A stretch of 6,233 nucleotides of DNA, taken from NCBI GenBank assembly GCA_028290245.1, contig JAQGKG010000256.1:1-6233 (forward strand). Direction: 5' to 3'. This document shows, piece after piece, positions 1 to 5,634 of this stretch. A program made the translations under genes and the position numbers. The notes beneath the pieces were generated by a model. The model saw only the letters and a program-made list of their open reading frames with translations. It did no database searches and was not told the origin of the DNA. Positions within the stretch are counted from its first letter, which is position 1; each line of letters starts with the position of its first letter. Source of the stretch: Devosia sp. (GTDB lineage: Bacteria > Pseudomonadota > Alphaproteobacteria > Rhizobiales > Devosiaceae).

Positions 1-974
1 GCAATCGCGAGACGCTGGAGCCCGGCAAGACGGCCAACCGCCTGATCGCCTATGAAGACAAGCCAATGGAATGGGACGCCTGGGATATCGACCGCTATTT
101 CGAGGAACAGTTCTGGCCGCTGTCTTCCGGTAATGCCTTGATTTCAGTGGTGGAAACCGGCCCGCATCGCGCCGCCATCCGCGTCGAACGGACCTATCAA
201 AAGTCCACTATCGTGCAGGTGATTTCGCTGGCCGCCGGCGCGCGGCAGGTCGAGTTCGACACCTTCATCGACTGGCAGGAACGCCAGACTGTGCTCAAGG
301 CGCAGTTCCCGTTTGATCTCAATACGTCTGATATTCGCTCAGAAATCCAGTTCGGCCATGTCAAGCGTTCGACCCATCGCAATACGTCGTGGGACAAGGC
401 GCGCTTCGAGGCTTCGATGCACCGCTGGGTCGATCTGAGCGAGGCCGACTTCGGCGTCGCCCTGCTCAACGATTGCAAGTATGCCTATGATTGCCTTGAA
501 CAATCCGTGCGCCTGACCCTGGTGCGCGGCTCCACCTTTCCCGACCCACAGGCCGATCTCGGCGAGCACCGCTTGCGCTACGCGCTGTTCGTGCATGACG
601 GCGTCGCCGACCTCGCCGACGTGCAGCGCGCCGCCGAACGCTTCAACAATCCGGTCGCGGTTGTCGGCTCGCTCAAGCATGCGAGCAGCCAGGCAACCGA
701 GTTCACCAGCTTCAGCTTTGCCAGCGTCGACCAGTCCAATGTCACGCTCGAAACCGTCAAGAAGGCGGAAAGGTCCGAGGCGGTGGTGCTGCGCATCTTT
801 GAACACGCCAACATCCGCGCCGACGCGACCATCACCTTCGGCGTCCCCGTCAAGTCGGTTCGGATCGTCAACCTGATGGAAGACGGCGACAGCGCGCCGG
901 TCGAACTCAAGGACAACGGCGTCACCCTGGCGCTGCGCCCCTTTGAAATCGCCACCCTGTTGATCGAGGTCTGA
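1..974 (+). CDS. Alpha-mannosidase, glycoside hydrolase family 38, C-terminal part (5' truncated by window edge)
   Basis: The frame is open from the left edge (first whole codon at base 3) to TGA at 972-974, giving 323 residues of a protein that should be roughly 1000 residues long. What is visible is the C-terminal beta-rich half of GH38 enzymes. Family landmarks are NRLIAYEDKPMEWDAWDID near the left edge, the WQERQTVLKAQFPFDL segment, IQFGHVKRSTHRNTSWDKAR and HRWVDLSEADFGVALLNDCKY. The catalytic N-terminal domain with the zinc site and nucleophile lies outside the window, so activity cannot be judged. The family cleaves alpha-linked mannose from oligosaccharides or glycans. No signal peptide can be assessed. 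The gene is followed by a 303-base gap and a ROK regulator on the same strand, which fits a sugar-utilisation locus. An internal ATG at 66 exists but is not the start, because conserved sequence continues upstream of it. Confidence 0.93.
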   Translation, partial: NRETLEPGKTANRLIAYEDKPMEWDAWDIDRYFEEQFWPLSSGNALISVVETGPHRAAIRVERTYQKSTIVQVISLAAGARQVEFDTFIDWQERQTVLKAQFPFDLNTSDIRSEIQFGHVKRSTHRNTSWDKARFEASMHRWVDLSEADFGVALLNDCKYAYDCLEQSVRLTLVRGSTFPDPQADLGEHRLRYALFVHDGVADLADVQRAAERFNNPVAVVGSLKHASSQATEFTSFSFASVDQSNVTLETVKKAERSEAVVLRIFEHANIRADATITFGVPVKSVRIVNLMEDGDSAPVELKDNGVTLALRPFEIATLLIEV

Positions 975-1145
975 GGCAAACCCAAACCCATGAATCACAC
1001 GACGTGGTCCATGGGACTTGGCTTCCCGTCCAACTTTAGCCGCACGCAAACGATACCATAGTTGAACCAGCAGCTTTTACGGATGGACAATCACGCCGCT
1101 GTTATCTCCTTGTCGCGCCTAAGACTTGGCGCGTCGATTCTAGTT

Positions 1146-1166
1146 TGACATGGTGAACAGATGTCA
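1146..1166. promoter_or_regulatory. Perfect inverted repeat TGACAT-N9-ATGTCA, candidate operator
   Basis: Two six-base arms, TGACAT (1146-1151) and ATGTCA (1161-1166), are exact reverse complements separated by nine bases. A further TGACAT copy lies at 1204-1209. The site is 112 bases upstream of the ROK start codon. Symmetry and half-site reuse suggest binding of a dimeric regulator. Autoregulation by the adjacent ROK protein is the simplest inference, but no known ROK operator consensus was matched. Confidence 0.35.
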
Positions 1167-1178
1167 TCCGGACGACGA

Positions 1179-1198
1179 CCTCAGCGCTTGGCGTGAGG
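1179..1198. repeat. Short bulged hairpin upstream of ROK gene
   Basis: CCTCA (1179-1183) pairs with TGAGG (1194-1198), and inside it CGC (1185-1187) pairs with GCG (1191-1193). One G bulges at 1184 and the loop is TTG. No T-tract follows, so this is not an intrinsic terminator. It may be a protein-binding or leader structure, or chance in GC-rich DNA. Confidence 0.25.
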
Positions 1199-1277
1199 CC
1201 AGATGACATAGCTTTCATGCAGGCCCGCGCTGGTTGAAGACACAGCAAGGCGCCAACAGCGTCGGTGATAGTAGTAT

Positions 1278-2491
1278 ATGACGAGTGATTCCAGGCCCGT
1301 GCAAGACGTTTTCGACTCGGGCGGACGCGGCCTCCAGCATCACGGATTGCGCCGCGCTAATGAACGCGCCGTCCTTACCCTGATCGGCTTTAACCCCGGT
1401 GTTTCCAACGCGGAGATCGCCAGCCTGTCTGGCCTCGCGCCACAGACAGTGTCAGCGATCCTCGGCGATATCGAGGAAGCCGGGCTAATCTCGCGCGGCG
1501 CGGTATTGCGCGGCCGGCGCGGCCAGCCTGCAACCCCGATTTTCCTGCGTGAAGACGGCGCCTATGCCATCGGTGTGGAACTAGGCTGGGGTCACGCCGA
1601 AGTCCTGTTGATGGATCTGGTCGCCAATGTGCTCGTTACCCGCCGCTGGTACTATGCGTATCCCCACGCCCGCAGCATCGGCGCCGAAATCGCCGCGGTC
1701 GTGGCCGAGCTTGTAGCGACGCTTCCCGAAGCCAAGCGCGGCCGGGTTGTCGGCATTGGCCTTGCAATGCCAACCAACATCGCCGCCAACCTGCATCTGG
1801 TGAATGCGCCTGAGGAGCAACTGGCGCTATGGACCGAGTTGTATATCGCCGAGGAACTGGGGCGCCTGACCGGGCTCGAGGTGAGCCTGTCCAATGACGG
1901 CAATGCGGCCTGCTGGGCCGAGTTGGTTGCCTTTCCCCGGCCCCGGCCCGGCAATTTCATCTATTTCCTGCTGTCGCGCTACATCGCCGCCGGCATTGTC
2001 GGCGAAGGCACCCTTTGGGAAGGCCCCAGCGGCAATTCTGCCAACCTGGGCTCCATGCTGGTGCGCCATGGCGATGGCCCGTTGCTGCCCGCCCACTTCA
2101 TCGCCTCGGTTTCCACGCTGGAAAGCGCTTGGAGGAGGCTGGATTAGTGTTCGTCCCCGGCCAATTCGAAAGCTGGGACTGGGTCGCTTTCAAGCCCGTC
2201 GTCGACCAATGGATCAATGACAGCGCGAATATCCTGGCTCGCGTCGCCTACAACACCACTGTGGTGATCGAAACTGATCTGGTGATCATTGACACCATCC
2301 TGCCAGCAGAAATCGGCGAGCGACTGGTCGCGCAGGTTGAAATCGAGTTGGGCCATCTGCCGGTGCTGGGCTATGTGCCGCCGCAGGTCATGCAGGGGCA
2401 TCTCGGCGCGTCGGCACCGGCTATTGGAGCGGCTGAGTTGACGCTCTACCGCCGATATTTCTCACGCACTCTCGCGGACCTTGTCGGGTAG
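1278..2491 (+). pseudogene. ROK-family transcriptional regulator, interrupted by a -1 frameshift near 2126-2131
   Basis: The N-terminal frame (ATG at 1278, stop TAG at 2145-2147, 289 residues) carries a MarR-like winged helix (RRANERAVLTLI to about residue 75) and the start of a ROK fold, including GIGLAMPT and SNDGNAACWAE. The other frame continues with LEEAGLVFVPGQFESWDW and ends at TAG 2489-2491. Joining them gives about 404 residues, the usual length of ROK regulators. The junction falls between codon AGC (2124-2126) and TTG (2129-2131): one missing base in the alanine codon restores a smooth STLESALEEAGL. The phosphate-binding DxGxT motif is degenerate (GVELGWGHAEV), and the GH and CxCGxxGC zinc motif is absent (LGSMLVRHGDGPLLPAHF). 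This suggests a DNA-binding regulator rather than a sugar kinase. The neighbouring mannosidase hints at a mannoside or oligosaccharide regulon. The shift may be a real mutation or a sequencing error. Confidence 0.85.
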
Positions 2492-2785
2492 TAGCAATTC
2501 CGGGTTAAGCAGGTCGCGCAATTGCGCACTGGGCGTAAACACCACAGTGTGACGCGGGCTGATCTTGTGTTCGGTGCCCGTGCGGGGATTGCGCCCCACG
2601 CGTTCGGCACGCGAGCGCACCTGCAGCGACCCGAATGCGGTAAGCTTGACTGTTTCGGCACGCATCAAAACGTCCCCAATCAGATCAAACATCGCCTCGC
2701 ATATGGCAGCCGTATCCGTCTTGTTTATTCCCGTGCGGCGTGAAGCCGCTTCGCTGAGCTTGGCTCGCGTAATAGTCTCGTTCAA
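2462..2785 (-). CDS. HU/IHF-family DNA-bending protein (IHF-alpha-like)
   Basis: This 107-residue protein carries the HU/IHF fold: an N-terminal helical dimerisation part (residues 1-45), the core VKLTAFGSLQVRSRAERVGRNPRTG (46-70) and ISPRHTVVFTPSAQLRDLL (75-93). GRNPRTG is the beta-arm motif whose proline intercalates into DNA in this family. The protein is longer than HU (about 90) and close to IHF-alpha, but its sequence is divergent from both, so I give no ihfA symbol. The start is TTG at 2783-2785: an in-frame stop lies shortly upstream, the first in-frame ATG would be residue 31 (deleting the helical part), and an AGGGGG ribosome-binding sequence ends about 8 bases before the TTG. Residues 99-107 and the stop are encoded where the gene overlaps the 3' end of the restored ROK frame. 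Role: nucleoid-associated, bends DNA; targets unknown. Confidence 0.9.
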   Translation of the reverse strand: MNETITRAKLSEAASRRTGINKTDTAAICEAMFDLIGDVLMRAETVKLTAFGSLQVRSRAERVGRNPRTGTEHKISPRHTVVFTPSAQLRDLLNPELLLPDKVRESA

Positions 2786-2799
2786 AGCAGCGTCCCCCT

Positions 2800-2830
2800 G
2801 CCCTTAAATTCATAGTGCGAAGTTAAGGGC
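2800..2830. promoter_or_regulatory. Perfect inverted repeat GCCCTTAA-N15-TTAAGGGC bracketing the HU/IHF -10
   Basis: The arms at 2800-2807 and 2823-2830 are exact eight-base reverse complements with a 15-base spacer. The candidate -10 box (2809-2814) lies inside the spacer, one arm falls in the -35/-10 spacer, and the other covers the predicted transcription start. Centre-to-centre spacing is 23 bases, about two helical turns, as for a dimeric repressor site. If transcription starts further upstream, the same sequence could form a hairpin just before the ribosome-binding site. Confidence 0.5.
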
Positions 2831-2837
2831 ATGTCGA
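2809..2837 (-). promoter_or_regulatory. Candidate sigma70-type promoter of the HU/IHF-like gene
   Basis: Reading the minus strand, a -35 TCGACA (2832-2837, five of six to TTGACA) and a -10 TATGAA (2809-2814, four of six to TATAAT) are separated by exactly 17 bases. Transcription would start near 2802, leaving a leader of about 17 bases with the AGGGGG ribosome-binding sequence. The fit is by eye, not by a trained model. Confidence 0.5.
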
Positions 2838-2862
2838 GTGGGTAGGCTGCGACAGTGAAATA

Positions 2863-2877
2863 TGAACAAGCTAATCA
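2863..2877. promoter_or_regulatory. TGA-N9-TCA match to RirA iron-responsive (IRO) operator
   Basis: TGA at 2863-2865 and TCA at 2875-2877 are separated by exactly nine bases, matching the short consensus TGA-N9-TCA described for rhizobial RirA operators. The site lies just upstream of the candidate promoter of the RirA-like gene and in the divergent region shared with the HU/IHF-like gene. The motif is only six fixed bases, so about one or two hits are expected by chance in the whole window. Position is the main support. Confidence 0.4.
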
Positions 2878-2884
2878 GCTTATG

Positions 2885-2910
2885 TTGACATAACTTAGAA
2901 TGGTTATAAG
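2885..2910 (+). promoter_or_regulatory. Candidate rirA promoter overlapped by two short inverted repeats
   Basis: A perfect TTGACA (2885-2890) is followed by TATAAG (2905-2910), but the spacer is only 14 bases, shorter than optimal; TAGAAT at 2896-2901 is another possible -10. Two short palindromes overlap: TTATG-N4-CATAA (2880-2893) over the -35, and ATAAC-N8-GTTAT (2890-2907) between the boxes. Rrf2 regulators bind palindromic sites and often autoregulate. The predicted leader is about 75 bases. Confidence 0.35.
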
Positions 2911-2990
2911 GTGCGTCACACTCTGATGTAGAAAACATACGTTTGGAGGGTATTCCGACCCTTCCTGATTCGCCCGAAAGAAGATCCGCA

Positions 2991-3464
2991 GTGAGACTTA
3001 CCCGTCAATCCAACTATGCGATCCGTGCCCTGGTGTATTGCGCCGTCAATGAGCCCGGTCTGAGCCGCGTAGCCGACATCGCACGGGCCTACGGTATTTC
3101 CGAGCTGTTCCTGTTCAAGCTGATCAAGCCGCTGGTTGAAAATGGCCTGCTGGCAACCGTTCGCGGTCGCCACGGTGGCATCAAGCTGGGTAAGCCAGCC
3201 GCAAACATCACGCTGCTCGACACCATCCGGCTGACCGAAGAGAACTTTGCGCTCGCCGAATGTTTCGAAGATGGCGCGGATTGCCCGCTGATCGGCGAAT
3301 GCGACCTCAACGGCGCGTTGCGCGAGGCGCTGGGTGCATTCTTTGAAGTGCTGGCCAGCTACACCATCGCCGACCTTGCCAGCAAAAAGCGCTCCATCCG
3401 CGACCGCCTCGGCCTCTCGACTATCGAAGCCGTAACCGCGCTGGAACCCACGACCGCGCATTAA
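2991..3464 (+). CDS. rirA: RirA-like Rrf2-family iron-sulfur transcriptional regulator
   Basis: The protein is 157 residues long from the GTG at 2991. That start gives the canonical Rrf2 opening MRLTRQSNYAIRALVYCA and has a weak purine-rich AAAGAAG seven bases upstream. A TTG at 2943 would add 16 non-conserved residues and is rejected. The winged helix spans about residues 1-70, with SRVADIARAYGISELFLFKLIKPL and the wing VRGRHGGIKLGKPA. Three cysteines at 91, 98 and 104 (C-x6-C-x5-C in ECFEDGADCPLIGEC) are the expected ligands of an Fe-S cluster. The SELFLFK, LTEENFALAECFED and LNGALREALGAFFEVLASY segments resemble RirA more than IscR or NsrR. RirA represses iron-uptake genes when its cluster is intact. 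The gene is divergent from the HU/IHF-like gene and ends in its own terminator, so it is probably monocistronic. NsrR-type nitric oxide sensing is the main alternative. Confidence 0.85.
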   Translation: MRLTRQSNYAIRALVYCAVNEPGLSRVADIARAYGISELFLFKLIKPLVENGLLATVRGRHGGIKLGKPAANITLLDTIRLTEENFALAECFEDGADCPLIGECDLNGALREALGAFFEVLASYTIADLASKKRSIRDRLGLSTIEAVTALEPTTAH

Positions 3465-3493
3465 GGCATTCGCCGTTGCCGATGGATAGTGGC

Positions 3494-3522
3494 CCCCGAG
3501 GCTCGGCTTCGGGGTTATTTTT
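3494..3522 (+). terminator. Intrinsic terminator after rirA
   Basis: An eight-pair stem (3494-3501 with 3507-3514, one G-T pair) around a five-base CTCGG loop is followed by TTATTTTTT at 3515-3522. It begins 30 bases after the rirA stop codon and fits a classical Rho-independent terminator for that gene. Confidence 0.85.
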
Positions 3523-3555
3523 CGGCCTGCCCTCACGATATTTTGTGCGCCTTCT

Positions 3556-3720
3556 TATTATGAGTTTGACAGTCATGATTGCTTGTGGTTTTCTCCAGTC
3601 ATCGCGAAGGTGATGGTTCGAGAGAGCCACCATTGGCGCCACAGAGACGACGGGGGCTTGCTGCTACCGTCTCCCCGGGCCGATCAGGATCCTCAACGTC
3701 CTGATCGGCCTTTTTGTTTG
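3556..3720 (+). ncRNA. Structured, terminator-ended element upstream of uup: small RNA or attenuator leader
   Basis: No recognised RNA family. Between two intrinsic terminators lies about 160 bases with a possible promoter: TATTAT (3556-3561, a five-of-six -10 without a good -35) or TTGACA (3566-3571, without a good -10). Downstream is a six-pair hairpin TGGTTC-GAGA-GAGCCA (3614-3629) with a GNRA tetraloop. Then come two mutually exclusive pairings: GAGACG (3644-3649) with CGTCTC (3668-3673), or CGGGG (3651-3655) with CCCCG (3673-3677). The element ends in the 12-pair terminator at 3678-3710. A 12-codon ORF (3575-3613) and an ORF from ATG 3613 running through the terminator are visible, neither with a strong ribosome-binding site. 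Because the terminator is 75 bases before the uup start, premature termination of a uup leader and an independent small RNA are both possible. Strand and boundaries are inferred. Confidence 0.35.
3678..3719 (+). terminator. Very strong intrinsic terminator just upstream of uup
   Basis: GGCCGATCAGGA (3678-3689) and TCCTGATCGGCC (3699-3710) form a perfect 12-pair stem with a nine-base loop, followed by TTTTTGTTT. There is no rirA transcript left for it to stop, because a good terminator already lies at 3494-3522. It therefore implies a separate transcript starting in 3523-3677. Confidence 0.88.
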
Positions 3721-3794
3721 CCTGCACTCTGCGATGGGCTGCTGTCGGGCTGCTGAGCCTTCCCTTTGACACCCTGCTGTGCTTTACCCGCGCC

Positions 3795-5618
3795 ATGGCT
3801 CCAGCACCCCTTCTTTCGCTTCAGAATATAAAATTGACCTTTGGCGGCACGACGCTGCTCGAAGGCGCCGAACTCATTGTTTCGCCGGGCCAGCGCATTG
3901 CGCTGGTGGGCCGCAATGGCTCGGGTAAATCCACCCTGCTCAAGATCGCGTCGGGCGATGTGACCCACGATGGCGGCCTGCGCTTCGTCGAGCCCAGCGC
4001 CACCCTGCGCTACCTGCCGCAGGAGCCCGATCTGACGGCCTTTGCGACGACGCTCGAATATGTCGAGGCTGGCCTTGGACCGGGTGACGATGAATATCGT
4101 GCGCAGTACCTGCTGAGTTCGCTCGGGCTGACCGGCGCCGAAAACCCCAGGAACCTCTCGGGTGGCGAAGGCCGCCGCGCTGCCCTTGCGCGCGTGCTGG
4201 CGCCAAAGCCCGATATCCTGCTGCTCGACGAGCCGACCAATCATCTCGATCTGCCGGCCATCGAATGGCTGCAGGCCGAACTCGATAGCCTGCGCTCGGC
4301 CATGGTGCTGATCAGCCATGATCGTCGCTTCCTCAGCGATTTGACGCGCTCTACAGTCTGGCTCGACCGCGGCGTAACGCGCCGGCTGGAAAAGGGCTTT
4401 GCCCATTTCGAGGGCTGGCGCGACCAAGTGCTCGAAGAAGAAGAGCGCGACCGCCACAAGCTGGACCGTCAGATCGTGCGCGAAGAGCATTGGCTACGCT
4501 ATGGCGTGACTGCACGCCGCAAGCGCAACGTTGGCCGCCTCGAACGTCTGGGCGATCTGCGCCAGAGTCGGCGCGAACAGCGCAGTGTTACCGGCTCGGT
4601 CAATATGCAGGTTTCCGAAGGCCGCACCTCCGGCGCGCTGGTGGTCGAGGCCGAAAACATCGCCAAGGCATATGGCGATCGCGTCATCGTCGGTGATTTC
4701 TCGACGCGCGTTGTGCGTGGCGACCGGATCGGCATCGTCGGCCCCAACGGCGCTGGCAAGACCACGCTGATCAAGATGCTGACCGGCCTCGAAAAGCCCG
4801 ATAGCGGCAAGATCAAGCTGGGCTCGGCGCTCGAACTCGCCATGCTCGACCAGGGCCGCGCCAAGCTGCATCCCGATACGCGCCTCAAGGAAGCGCTGAC
4901 CGGTGGTGGCTCGGATACGCTGATCATCAACGGCCAGCCCAAGCATGTCGTCGGCTATATGAAGGACTTCCTGTTTGGACCCGAGCAGGCCAATACGCCG
5001 ATTGGCAAGCTGTCGGGTGGCGAACGCGCCCGTGTGGCTTTGGCTCGCGCGCTGTCGCTGCCATCGAACTTTCTGGTGCTCGACGAGCCGACCAACGATC
5101 TCGATCTCGAAACCCTCGATCTGCTCGAGGAAATGGTCTCCGACTATGCCGGTACCGTCGTCGTCGTCAGCCATGATCGTGATTTCCTCGACCGCGTCGC
5201 GACCTCGGTGATCATCGCCGAAGGCGACGGCGTCTGGCTCGAATATGCCGGCGGCTATTCCGACATGGTGATCCAGCGCGGCGAGGGCGTCACCGCCCGC
5301 GAGCCGAATATAAAGGCGCACCGCTCCGGCAAGACCAGCCTGACCCAGACCACTTTGGCCACCTCGGCGCCAGTACCGAAGCGCAAGATGAGCTTCAAGG
5401 AAAAGCACGCTTTGGAAACGCTGCCCAAGACCATCGACAGGCTGGAAGAAGAGATCAAGGCTATCAACGCTGCGTTGGCCGATCCCAAGCTGTACGCCCG
5501 CGACCCGGGAAGCTTCGCCGCCAAGTCCAAGACATTACTCGAGACCGAAGCCAAGAAGGCCAAGGCCGAGGAGCAGTGGATGGTGCTGGAATTGCTGCGG
5601 GAAGAATTAGAGGGCTAG
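3795..5618 (+). CDS. uup: ABC-F family ATPase, Uup type
   Basis: This 607-residue soluble protein has two ATP-binding cassettes and no membrane segments. Cassette 1 has Walker A GRNGSGKST (39-47), signature LSGGE (121-125), Walker B ILLLDEP (141-147) and the H-loop histidine at 175. Cassette 2 has Walker A GPNGAGKTT (316-324), signature LSGGE (406-410), Walker B LVLDEP (427-432) and the H-loop histidine at 460. All catalytic residues look intact. Between the cassettes a charged helical linker (about 205-265) corresponds to the ABC-F P-site tRNA interaction motif. The lysine- and glutamate-rich tail (about 530-607) is the Uup-type C-terminal coiled coil. ABC-F proteins bind the ribosomal E site and act on stalled translation; Uup has also been linked to DNA and transposon excision. 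Start: ATG 3795 gives the conserved MAPAPLLSLQ opening. No ribosome-binding sequence is visible before it, and upstream codons in frame include no ATG or GTG. Confidence 0.93.
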   Translation: MAPAPLLSLQNIKLTFGGTTLLEGAELIVSPGQRIALVGRNGSGKSTLLKIASGDVTHDGGLRFVEPSATLRYLPQEPDLTAFATTLEYVEAGLGPGDDEYRAQYLLSSLGLTGAENPRNLSGGEGRRAALARVLAPKPDILLLDEPTNHLDLPAIEWLQAELDSLRSAMVLISHDRRFLSDLTRSTVWLDRGVTRRLEKGFAHFEGWRDQVLEEEERDRHKLDRQIVREEHWLRYGVTARRKRNVGRLERLGDLRQSRREQRSVTGSVNMQVSEGRTSGALVVEAENIAKAYGDRVIVGDFSTRVVRGDRIGIVGPNGAGKTTLIKMLTGLEKPDSGKIKLGSALELAMLDQGRAKLHPDTRLKEALTGGGSDTLIINGQPKHVVGYMKDFLFGPEQANTPIGKLSGGERARVALARALSLPSNFLVLDEPTNDLDLETLDLLEEMVSDYAGTVVVVSHDRDFLDRVATSVIIAEGDGVWLEYAGGYSDMVIQRGEGVTAREPNIKAHRSGKTSLTQTTLATSAPVPKRKMSFKEKHALETLPKTIDRLEEEIKAINAALADPKLYARDPGSFAAKSKTLLETEAKKAKAEEQWMVLELLREELEG

Positions 5619-5632
5619 GCAGGCGGGCCTGC
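5619..5632. terminator. Weak hairpin between convergent uup and LacI genes
   Basis: GCAGG (5619-5623) and CCTGC (5628-5632) form a five-pair stem with loop CGGG in the 16-base gap between two convergent stop codons. It may help stop transcription in both directions, but neither strand shows a proper T-tract right after it. Confidence 0.25.
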
Positions 5633-5634
5633 TC

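Larger units (their letters stand above)
975..1277. other. Intergenic region between alpha-mannosidase and ROK regulator
   Basis: This 303-base stretch has no convincing ORF. It holds a stem CGCGCC-N8-GGCGCG at 1114-1133 with no T-tract after it, so it is a poor terminator candidate for the mannosidase gene. It also holds a TGACAT palindrome at 1146-1166, a bulged hairpin at 1179-1198 and another TGACAT half-site at 1204-1209. A TTGACA hexamer at 1145-1150 has no good -10 at 16-18 bases, so I do not assign a promoter. The ROK start is preceded by a weak GGTGA ribosome-binding sequence at 1264-1268. Confidence 0.6.

Noticed and set aside
339..1049. 236-residue minus-strand ORF opposite the alpha-mannosidase
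   Set aside because: It lies antisense to a clearly conserved GH38 frame, has no recognisable domain, and is a usual by-product of GC-rich codon bias.
1114..1133. CGCGCC-N8-GGCGCG stem as a terminator of the mannosidase gene
   Set aside because: No T-tract follows and it lies about 140 bases after the stop codon.
2121..2147. Programmed -1 ribosomal frameshift in the ROK gene
   Set aside because: No X XXY YYZ slippery heptamer is present at the junction, and no programmed frameshifting is known to me in ROK regulators.
2873..2885. Possible IHF binding site (AATCAG with four-base spacer) in the HU/rirA intergenic region
   Set aside because: The final TTR element reads TGT, so the consensus is not met; AT-rich DNA gives such near-matches often.
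2916..3536. 206-residue minus-strand ORF over rirA
   Set aside because: It covers the rirA gene and runs through its terminator; the plus-strand Rrf2 match is unambiguous.
3614..3633. TTCGA followed by CCACCA, resembling a tRNA T-arm and 3' end
   Set aside because: The bases flanking TTCGA do not form a five-pair T stem and no anticodon or D arm is present upstream; the same bases form a better GNRA-capped hairpin.
3609..3640. GGTGATGG similarity to the start of a fluoride (crcB) riboswitch
   Set aside because: The downstream conserved GATG-CTCCT partner and the AAC-GC segment are missing, and the downstream gene is not a fluoride exporter.
4494..5408. 304-residue minus-strand ORF opposite uup (and a similar 265-residue one at 3693-4490)
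   Set aside because: Both are antisense to an ABC-F gene with every motif intact; their composition looks like reverse-complement translation of conserved cassettes, with no domain of their own.
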